This document shows positions 58,155 to 64,000 of a DNA stretch of 64,000 nucleotides, in pieces. Below the pieces are notes generated by a model. It saw only the letters and a list, made by a program, of their open reading frames with translations. It did no database searches and was not told the origin of the DNA. How positions within the stretch are numbered: position 1 is the first letter of the stretch; each line of letters starts with the position of its first letter. Where the stretch lies: the NCBI RefSeq assembly GCF_029269265.1, contig NZ_JARIXP010000003.1:275388-339387 (forward strand). Reading direction: 5' to 3'. A program made the position numbers and the translations under genes. This stretch comes from Rheinheimera sp. 1928-s. Lineage in GTDB: Bacteria; Pseudomonadota; Gammaproteobacteria; Enterobacterales; Alteromonadaceae.

Positions 58155-58185
58155 GTGACTTATAATACTACGGACTATAAGTCAC
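58155..58185 (-). promoter_or_regulatory. C-box-like operator and promoter of the controller gene
   Basis: A perfect 10-bp dyad, GTGACTTATA/TATAAGTCAC, with an 11-base spacer. Read toward the regulator gene it contains GACTTATAGTC, a complete GACT-N3-AGTC site (58183-58173), then CGTA and a second, imperfect site TATTATAAGTC (58167-58157). This is the arrangement of C-protein operators, which have a strong distal and a weak proximal site. A candidate -35 TTATAA (58165-58160) lies in the weak site, 17 bases from a -10 TATAAC (58142-58137). That suits activation at low and repression at high protein level. Confidence 0.78.
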
Positions 58186-58237
58186 AAACGGACACAAATG
58201 TCCCGCAACAACAAGTGATAAAACAAAGGAGCGCGCT

Positions 58238-58438
58238 ATGCTTGATGCAATTCAGCAACAATACCTCAACCTAGCAGATGTGTTATTACAGCAGCGATAT
58301 GCTATTACACTGAAGGACACAGGCTATGACGGCTTGGAGTGGCTTGCTCGGTTTGGTGACCAACCAGTAGAAGATGCGGTTACAGAATATGCGGCAAAAT
58401 ACGATTTAATACCGACCTCGACAGTCTGTCAGTATTAA
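58238..58438 (+). CDS. Small hypothetical protein divergent from the controller gene
   Basis: A 66-residue protein, MLDAIQQQYLNLADVLLQQR and so on, with a strong AAAGGAG six bases before the ATG. It is acidic and probably helical, with no signal peptide or recognisable motif. Its start is 53 bases from the C-box, and a TATAAT on the plus strand (58161-58166) lies within that box, so the same regulator may control it. It could be a component of the nuclease-helicase system (for example an inhibitor) or unrelated. I do not recognise a family. Confidence 0.6.
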   Translation: MLDAIQQQYLNLADVLLQQRYAITLKDTGYDGLEWLARFGDQPVEDAVTEYAAKYDLIPTSTVCQY

Positions 58439-58468
58439 AAACATCCATTGGTTATTAGTCTTAGCCCA

Positions 58469-59239
58469 TCACCCCGGCCAAGGCAACTGCCCATCCACCA
58501 AAAACAAATCCAGTGGATAGGCATAAAGCTCTGCTTCGCCTTGTTGTTTAAATACCACCAGATCGGCGCTTAGTTCACAGAGCCAGGGGCTGGTGTGATC
58601 GGGTTTGGTGCTGTTGAAGGCTTTGGGGGAAAACAGGCCAACGCAGATGCCCTGGTTTGGATCGCGGGCGGATTGGTATTCGAATAACTCGACTCCGGCA
58701 CTTCGCATAGCTGTGCCTAGTTGTTGGCTGTGTAGGTAGTTGGTTTTAGCTGTTAATTCTGTGCTGTAAGCGCTAAAAGGGGGCTGATGCAAAGCCACTG
58801 CTTTGGTTGAACTGTAACCGACACTAAGCAAGCTATGTTGTGATCTCAGGCTGTTTTTGGGTGCTGCGGTCTCTATCGAATACCAAAAAATAAATCTGTA
58901 GTAAGCCGATTCCGCCAAGGTGGTTGTAACAGCACAGGCACCATAAAAAATGCCGGGTTCAAACACAGAACCAAAACGAGAGCCCCAGCTTAAAGGCGGG
59001 TAACGGAAAGGGGATTTCAGCAAGTAATGCAAAGACTCTGTCGCTTCTGGTAACGCAGGTTTGACGTTTTCCAGCAGTTGTTCAAGCACAGCCTGTTCGG
59101 CCAGGGTATCCACATAACTAAAAGTGGCCACTTGTTGCTGGCTTTCAACCAGCCGGAACAATTGCCCGCGGAGCTTTTTGATCTGCTTTGGCCCTTCGCA
59201 GCTTATCCACAGCGCATCTGACGCCACAGCAACTGACAC
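58469..59239 (-). CDS. RES domain toxin
   Basis: A 256-residue RES-family toxin. RES toxins of the ParT/MbcT type modify or degrade NAD+ or ADP-ribosylate targets. The Arg-Glu-Ser residues of the fold fit RFRYPPLSWGSRFG, the segment PGIFYGACAVTTTLAESAYYR, and the later YQSARDPNQGICVGLFSP. It uses a GTG start that shares one base with the antitoxin stop (TAGTG), so it is translated by coupling. The length is slightly above the typical 160-230 residues. Confidence 0.85.
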   Translation of the reverse strand: MSVAVASDALWISCEGPKQIKKLRGQLFRLVESQQQVATFSYVDTLAEQAVLEQLLENVKPALPEATESLHYLLKSPFRYPPLSWGSRFGSVFEPGIFYGACAVTTTLAESAYYRFIFWYSIETAAPKNSLRSQHSLLSVGYSSTKAVALHQPPFSAYSTELTAKTNYLHSQQLGTAMRSAGVELFEYQSARDPNQGICVGLFSPKAFNSTKPDHTSPWLCELSADLVVFKQQGEAELYAYPLDLFLVDGQLPWPG

Positions 59240-59610
59240 TATAATTTGCCCCGCATCGCATCAACAAACTGCAGCACCTGCATCAGGCCCTGAATACTCT
59301 GCACCTGCTGTGCTGGTATGCCGCCTGTGACTTTATTGGGGCTATGCATAAAGTGTTTAATCCACTCAGGGTCGCCACCAGCCAGACTATATAAAGCGCG
59401 GGCGACACGAATAAGCAATAAAGCCAGTTCACCTTGTTTTGACGCAGGGTCCAACGTCGGATTCTGTTTTAAGCGGCTGACTGCAGTGCGATGCACACCC
59501 AATACAGCAGCTAAATCAGCCTGCTTTAAACCCAGTTGATCGGCAGCATTTAATACAGCTTTGGCCAATACCAGTTGCGGTTGTGGAGCTTGTTGTAGCA
59601 ATGCGGTCAT
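59239..59610 (-). CDS. Xre/MbcA/ParS family antitoxin
   Basis: A 123-residue antitoxin for the RES toxin. GGAGG lies six bases before the chosen ATG at 59610; an upstream in-frame start would add a non-homologous extension. The N-terminal half has an Xre-like helix-turn-helix (ADQLGLKQADLAAVLGVHRTAVSRLKQN). The C-terminal half has the toxin-binding domain ending in ARALYSLAGGDPEWIKHFMHSPNKVTGGIPAQQV, where the final strand-like segment plugs the RES active site in solved complexes. Confidence 0.87.
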   Translation of the reverse strand: MTALLQQAPQPQLVLAKAVLNAADQLGLKQADLAAVLGVHRTAVSRLKQNPTLDPASKQGELALLLIRVARALYSLAGGDPEWIKHFMHSPNKVTGGIPAQQVQSIQGLMQVLQFVDAMRGKL

Positions 59611-59734
59611 CACACACCTCCCCTTGTTCTTTATGCACAAATAATAGGACAAAAGTGCATCACGCACAAGACAGCTCAATATATAACGCATTTTAAAAGC
59701 GTACTCAGAAACAACATAACAGGCACACCAAAAC

Positions 59735-59754
59735 AATTGCGAACTATTACCATT
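59735..59754. promoter_or_regulatory. Possible Fur box upstream of the TonB receptor gene
   Basis: Read on the minus strand, AATGGTAATAGTTCGCAATT resembles the 19-bp Fur consensus: the left half matches well, the right half poorly. It is about 90 bases before the receptor ATG. Iron control would suit the operon, but the match is partial. Confidence 0.35.
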
Positions 59755-59844
59755 TGTAATTGAGATCTATTTGCATCTTGGTTAATATAACAACGAACTA
59801 AACAACACCTTGATCTGCCAATTAAAACCAGCCGGAGAAACCTC

Positions 59845-62130
59845 ATGACACGCACTGCTGCGAAGCATTTTCAATTATCTGCTTTGGCTTTATGCCTGAG
59901 TGCAACCCTGCCATTGATGGCGCAACAAAGCCCGGATGGCGCAGCAGAAGAAGCAGCCATTGAAAAAATTACAGTGCGGGGTGAAAAGACAGCTCGATCG
60001 CTACAGGAAACCACCAGTAGTGTGGCAGTGACCACGGCCTTACGTATAGAACAGGAAAATTTGCAAAGCCTGTTTGATGTGCTGAGCCGCACTGCCAATG
60101 TGTCGCAAATGTATGGCAACAGAGGTTTTACTATCCGCGGTATAGCGGATGAGGCTGGCGCACCTAACCCTTTAGCTACAGTGTATTTGGATGGTGCGGC
60201 TTTACCCAGCCAGATTGGCGACTCAGGCCCGACTGATTTATGGGATATAGCTCAGGTTGAAGTGTTGCGTGGCCCTCAGTCCACTATTCAGGGTGAAAAT
60301 GCGTTGGCTGGTGCCATCATTTTGCGCACTGAAGATCCCTCTATGGATTGGAACGGCAGAGCTCGTCTGCTCTGGTCTGATCCATCGGACCGCCGTATCG
60401 CTTTTGCTGGTGGTGGCCCTTTAATTGAAGACGAGCTGGCTTTCCGGCTGGCGGTAGAACAGCGTGATTTTGATGGTTTTGTCTATAACCCAACCCGCAA
60501 CACGGAAGAAGATACTGTAGACGCATTAGTGGCCCGGGCTAAATTACTCTGGACCCCCTCAACACTACCGGGATTTACCGCTCGTCTTAGCTTTATGCGT
60601 GACGATCACGAAGGCCCTTATATGTATAGCTACTCGCGGCTGGACGAGGACGATTACTTCAACAACAGAGTCAACACGTCGAACAGACCAAACACCACGG
60701 ATATCGTCAGCGATGTCAGCACGCTGGAGTTAAGTTATGAGTTCAACGATGCCTGGTCTTTATCCGCTGTGACTTCAAACACCAGTTCAGATGCCATGCG
60801 ATCTTATGATAATGATCTCACAGAGGCAGAGATAGCCTTTGGCAACACAGACGAAAACTACGATAGCCTGTCGCAGGAATTACGCCTGCATTTTACTGTG
60901 GATAAGTTCAGAGGTTTAGTGGGTCTCTACGGCTCGAAACGCGAGGCTGATTATAAAATCACAACGTTAAGCAATGTTGTGACTCCGCTAAGCACTATAG
61001 CTGCCGTGTTACAGGCAAACGGTTTAGATACAACAACAGCCAATTACCTTGCAAACCTGTATGGTCAGGCTTTGCCACTGATCCCAGTGGACTACCATAA
61101 TGACGCACCAAGTAAGTCGGAAAACAAGGCTATTTTTACGGATCTGGAATATCAATTCACAACTGAGATAGCACTGTTAGCCGGCTTTCGATACGACAAC
61201 GAAAAATACACTTATGCCTCAGAAACAACGGCCAATTTTGTCGGCATTCTGCCTGATCCATTAGCTTTTGGTGCTGCGGGCACAGCTTTGAATACCGCAG
61301 TGACAGGCATTAACTACGCGGTATTGGGTTTAGTGGCTGACGCGAATGGTATCACCCCATCCAGCACCCGCGATTTTACTGCTTTCTTACCAAAACTAGG
61401 CCTGCGTTGGGACTACAGTACTGAACTGTCTTTAGCTTTTACTGCTCAGCGTGGTTATCGTTCAGGGGGGAGCTCCTACAATATTGCCCGCAGCGAGATC
61501 TTTGCTTACGAGCCTGAATTTACCACTAACTATGAACTGGCCTGGCGCAGCAGCTGGCTGGACAACAGTGTCACACTCAATAGCAACCTGTATTACATCG
61601 ACTGGAAAGACAAACAGGTTACAGCCTCTTTTGGTTTGAATAACTTCGACACTCATACAGTCAACGCAGGTAAAGCACACTTGTATGGCCTTGAACTGGA
61701 AGCCAGACAACGCCTGAATAATAGCGTGGACTGGTATAGCTCTTACGGCTTTTCACGCACTCAGTACGATGAATTTGACGCAATTCTGGGTGCCAGTATT
61801 ACCGATTATGCCGGTCAGGAATTTGCCTACGCTCCACGCCATACCTTCGCTATAGGTTCAAATTACTACTTTGCCGACAACTGGTCCGCCAATCTGAATG
61901 CGAATTACAGAAGCTCTGTGTTTATGAATGTAGGCGTCAGTGATCAGGAATTGTCATCACGTACGCTAGTAAACGCCAAACTGAGTTACGACACCAATAC
62001 CTGGTCTGTGTATCTGTTTGCCAATAACCTGCTGGACAAAGGTTATGTGCAGTATCGCTGGCCTGCTGAGCCTAACGCCATTTTTGGTGACCCTAGGGTT
62101 GTTGGTGTTGGATTAGAAGGTCGCTGGTAA
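59845..62130 (+). CDS. TonB-dependent receptor, siderophore type
   Basis: A 761-residue outer-membrane receptor. The signal peptide ends near residue 26 (LMA/QQS). A TonB-box-like segment EKITVRGEKT comes near 40. The plug includes VYLDGAALP and VEVLRGPQSTIQGENALAGAIILRT, the classical siderophore-receptor plug end. The barrel closes with GLEGRW, ending in Trp. GGAG precedes the ATG. It heads an operon with two small membrane proteins and a PepSY-TM protein, a grouping typical of ferric-siderophore uptake with periplasmic iron release. The siderophore is unknown. Confidence 0.9.
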   Translation: MTRTAAKHFQLSALALCLSATLPLMAQQSPDGAAEEAAIEKITVRGEKTARSLQETTSSVAVTTALRIEQENLQSLFDVLSRTANVSQMYGNRGFTIRGIADEAGAPNPLATVYLDGAALPSQIGDSGPTDLWDIAQVEVLRGPQSTIQGENALAGAIILRTEDPSMDWNGRARLLWSDPSDRRIAFAGGGPLIEDELAFRLAVEQRDFDGFVYNPTRNTEEDTVDALVARAKLLWTPSTLPGFTARLSFMRDDHEGPYMYSYSRLDEDDYFNNRVNTSNRPNTTDIVSDVSTLELSYEFNDAWSLSAVTSNTSSDAMRSYDNDLTEAEIAFGNTDENYDSLSQELRLHFTVDKFRGLVGLYGSKREADYKITTLSNVVTPLSTIAAVLQANGLDTTTANYLANLYGQALPLIPVDYHNDAPSKSENKAIFTDLEYQFTTEIALLAGFRYDNEKYTYASETTANFVGILPDPLAFGAAGTALNTAVTGINYAVLGLVADANGITPSSTRDFTAFLPKLGLRWDYSTELSLAFTAQRGYRSGGSSYNIARSEIFAYEPEFTTNYELAWRSSWLDNSVTLNSNLYYIDWKDKQVTASFGLNNFDTHTVNAGKAHLYGLELEARQRLNNSVDWYSSYGFSRTQYDEFDAILGASITDYAGQEFAYAPRHTFAIGSNYYFADNWSANLNANYRSSVFMNVGVSDQELSSRTLVNAKLSYDTNTWSVYLFANNLLDKGYVQYRWPAEPNAIFGDPRVVGVGLEGRW

Positions 62131-62158
62131 GCTCGGTGACCAAGCACAGGGGACCACT

Positions 62159-62425
62159 ATGACATTTGCTTATCTGTTGACTGCAACGCTCGCCGCCGTG
62201 CTGTTTTATCTGACATCAGCACGGCAAACACTCTGGCTGGCAGCAGCCAGCAAAGCAAAACTATTGCGGGGTTTGGCCTGGTTGTCAGTTGTATTGGCCT
62301 GGGTCTTTGCTGCACTGGTCATAGGTATTTGGGCAGGCTTTTTTGCCACCTTGACCATTTTGATGCTGGTATTGGTGGCTTTGCCTTTTATCGACGCTTA
62401 CCGGAGAAAACAGCATGTGGGGTAA
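62159..62425 (+). CDS. Small membrane protein of the iron-uptake operon (possibly DUF3325-like)
   Basis: An 88-residue protein with three hydrophobic helices (about 2-20, 38-60 and 60-78) and a basic C-terminus YRRKQHVG. Pattern and position, between a TonB receptor and a PepSY protein, recall the DUF3325 proteins of siderophore operons; the family assignment is tentative. It overlaps the next gene by 11 bases. Confidence 0.7.
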   Translation: MTFAYLLTATLAAVLFYLTSARQTLWLAAASKAKLLRGLAWLSVVLAWVFAALVIGIWAGFFATLTILMLVLVALPFIDAYRRKQHVG

Positions 62426-62681
62426 ATCAACAGCCGCAGCTTTGCTTGGCTTGCCATTGAGTGTGGGCCTGATCGGTTTGTTAGCTTTGTTATGGCCGGG
62501 GCAAAATAACCAACTGGTATTGCCCTGGTTGCTGATGGTATTCCCAGTTTGGATTGGCATTATGGCCGGGACTTTTTTATTTCGTAGCGGCAAACAGGCC
62601 TGGCTGATCCTTGGACTATCGACCTTTTGCAGCTTTGCGCTGCTTTCTCTGGTGAAACAATTTATGAGCTCATCGCTATGA
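62415..62681 (+). CDS. Small membrane protein of the iron-uptake operon (possibly DUF3649-like)
   Basis: An 88-residue hydrophobic protein with three predicted helices (LLGLPLSVGLIGLLALLW, WLLMVFPVWIGIMAGTFLF, WLILGLSTFCSFALLSLV). It overlaps the preceding gene by 11 bases and the PepSY gene by 4 (ATGA). DUF3649 proteins hold this position in related operons; I infer the family from context and helix pattern only. Confidence 0.65.
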   Translation: MWGKSTAAALLGLPLSVGLIGLLALLWPGQNNQLVLPWLLMVFPVWIGIMAGTFLFRSGKQAWLILGLSTFCSFALLSLVKQFMSSSL

Positions 62682-64000
62682 AAGTCGCAACCCAACGCAC
62701 CTTCCGAGCTGTCCATACCTGGACAGGTCTGATTGCTGGTATGGCGCTTTTTATTGCCTTTTACGCCGGCGCTATTTCTGTGTTTGTGCACGAGTTGTAT
62801 GACTGGCAACAACAAGGCGAACTGGTACAAACCGATTCACTGAAGCAGGCTCAGCCTTTAGTTGATGCACTGCTACAGCAGCAACCAGAAGCTAGCCATG
62901 GTTTTACTTTGTTGCTGCCAGGCCATCACGGGCCTGAACTTAGTGCCTATTGGTACGACAACTCCAGCGGTACTCAGCATAAGTTTAAACTCAGTGCAGA
63001 CAATCAACTTAGCCAAAGCCCGGCCAGAGCTGACTTCGTCAGTTTTATTTATGACCTGCATTTTACGGCGGGTTTACCCCGTACCACAGGAATGTATCTT
63101 TTTGGTCTATTTTGTTTGCTCTATGGTTTAGCTCTGGTCAGTGGTGTGGTGATTTATACACCGGTGTTTTTAAAAGACTTATTTGCGCTACGCCTTGGCC
63201 CTAGTGTGAAACGCTTATGGCAAGACGCTCATAATGTGGTGGGCATATTATCTTTGCCTTTCCATATTTTATTTGCCTGGAGCGGCGCTGTTTTGACTAT
63301 AGGTTTTCTGATGCTGGCTCCATTTCAGTTTGCTGTTTTTGACGGTAAGTTACTCGAAATTCTGGAGCCAGATTTTGAAGTAGTGCCTCATGTCGAACCT
63401 GCCGGAGCACAAAAACCTTTGGTCAGCGTGGATGAATTATTAGCGACAGCCAAAACTGCCATGCCACAGCTGGAGGTTGAAAGCATGTTTTATCATGACG
63501 CCGGCGATCTGAATGGCACTGTCACTTTATACGGCGTAATCGACAGCCCTACTGTGACCCATTCAGCAGCTGTAGTGATCAACACAGCCAGCGGTGAACT
63601 GATCAAAACCCTGACCCCGGAAGAATTTACACCGGGCACAGCATTTCTGCGGGGTATTCAAAGCCTGCATTATGGCGACTTTGGCGATTACCCGGTGAAA
63701 TGGCTGTATTTTGCGCTCGGCATGGCAGGTGCTTTTTTATTTTACAGCGGTAATTTGTTATGGATTGAATCCAGACGCAACGCCAACACAACACAGCAAC
63801 CCCGTAATACCCGCATTATGGCCGGCTTAACATTGGGTATAGCGCTGGGCTGTATGGCGGGCGTGTCGGCCTTGTTTTTAGCCGGTGCTTTATTGCCCGA
63901 AGCTCTGCATATCCGCTGCTACTATCTGGTGTTTTTTCTGGTGCTGCTGTGGTGTTTAGTGCGTCATCCGTCGAAAGCTGCAGTGGAAATGTTAATGCTT
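62678..64000 (+). CDS. PepSY-associated transmembrane protein (truncated by the window)
   Basis: The first 441 residues of an inner-membrane PepSY protein. The N-terminus RTFRAVHTWTGLIAGMALFIAFYAGAISVF is the family's first helix with its conserved His. HDLH-like YDLHFTAGLPRTTG and later WQDAHNVVGILSLPFHILFAWSGA and SLHYGDFGDYPVKWLYFALG give the further conserved histidines and helices. Homologues reduce ferric siderophores in the periplasm. The start overlaps the previous stop by 4 bases. The reading frame is open to the last base, so the 3' end lies beyond. Confidence 0.88.
   Translation, partial: MKVATQRTFRAVHTWTGLIAGMALFIAFYAGAISVFVHELYDWQQQGELVQTDSLKQAQPLVDALLQQQPEASHGFTLLLPGHHGPELSAYWYDNSSGTQHKFKLSADNQLSQSPARADFVSFIYDLHFTAGLPRTTGMYLFGLFCLLYGLALVSGVVIYTPVFLKDLFALRLGPSVKRLWQDAHNVVGILSLPFHILFAWSGAVLTIGFLMLAPFQFAVFDGKLLEILEPDFEVVPHVEPAGAQKPLVSVDELLATAKTAMPQLEVESMFYHDAGDLNGTVTLYGVIDSPTVTHSAAVVINTASGELIKTLTPEEFTPGTAFLRGIQSLHYGDFGDYPVKWLYFALGMAGAFLFYSGNLLWIESRRNANTTQQPRNTRIMAGLTLGIALGCMAGVSALFLAGALLPEALHIRCYYLVFFLVLLWCLVRHPSKAAVEMLML

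Overview
The window looks like chromosomal DNA from a marine or freshwater gammaproteobacterium of the Alteromonadales/Chromatiales type. Rheinheimera is my best guess, from overall protein flavour and gene content; I could not search a database. It has several TonB-dependent receptors, SapC/tryptophan-halogenase cassettes, moderate GC, ERIC-like intergenic elements, and a gammaproteobacterial uvrA with a near-consensus LexA box. No rRNA, tRNA or CRISPR array was seen.

Layout. (1) 1-7.7 kb: the 5' end of a secreted protein gene, then an operon of TonB-dependent receptor, SapC, cupin/JmjC-like protein, flavin-dependent tryptophan halogenase and DUF6445 protein. (2) 7.7-8.6 kb: an ERIC/MITE-like repeat and a ParE/RelE-Phd/YefM toxin-antitoxin pair. 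(3) 8.6-37 kb: a large xylan-utilisation region. A leftward operon holds a GPH sugar symporter, cytoplasmic GH43, two GH3 enzymes and a CE20/sialate-esterase-like acetylesterase. A rightward operon holds a XylE-type porter, mutarotase and GH10 xylanase. Then come xylB-xylA, xylR and a rightward run of GH43, GH115 glucuronidase, transaldolase, transketolase and GH9. (4) 37-39 kb: a secreted GH13 amylase-type enzyme. (5) 39-47 kb: an MFS exporter, two LysR regulators, an MBL-fold/Gfo-Idh-MocA/SDR operon, and an alpha/beta hydrolase divergent from a CGNR zinc-finger regulator. (6) 47-53.6 kb: ssb, a YajR-like transporter, a diguanylate cyclase and uvrA. (7) 53.6-59.7 kb: an accessory stretch with a chemoreceptor, a decayed second uvrA tail, a controller-protein-like regulator with a PD-(D/E)XK nuclease-helicase fusion, an orphan small gene and a RES-Xre toxin-antitoxin pair. 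(8) 59.8-64 kb: an iron-uptake type operon of TonB receptor, two small membrane proteins and a PepSY protein cut by the window end.

How it works together. Xylan is cut by GH10 (and perhaps GH9), deacetylated by the esterase and stripped of glucuronate by GH115. Oligomers enter through TonB receptors and the GPH symporter and are cut to xylose by GH3/GH43 enzymes. Xylose enters by the XylE-type porter, is isomerised and phosphorylated by XylA/XylB, and flows into the pentose phosphate pathway through the locally encoded transaldolase and transketolase. XylR lies inside the cluster.

The most interesting candidate for a little-described system is at 55.9-58.4 kb. A small regulator resembling restriction-modification C proteins has an almost canonical C-box upstream, but it controls a nuclease-helicase fusion rather than a restriction enzyme and methyltransferase. 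Second is the CGNR regulator locus at 46.3 kb, where five copies of one heptamer sit between two divergent genes, four of them in two identically spaced inverted pairs.
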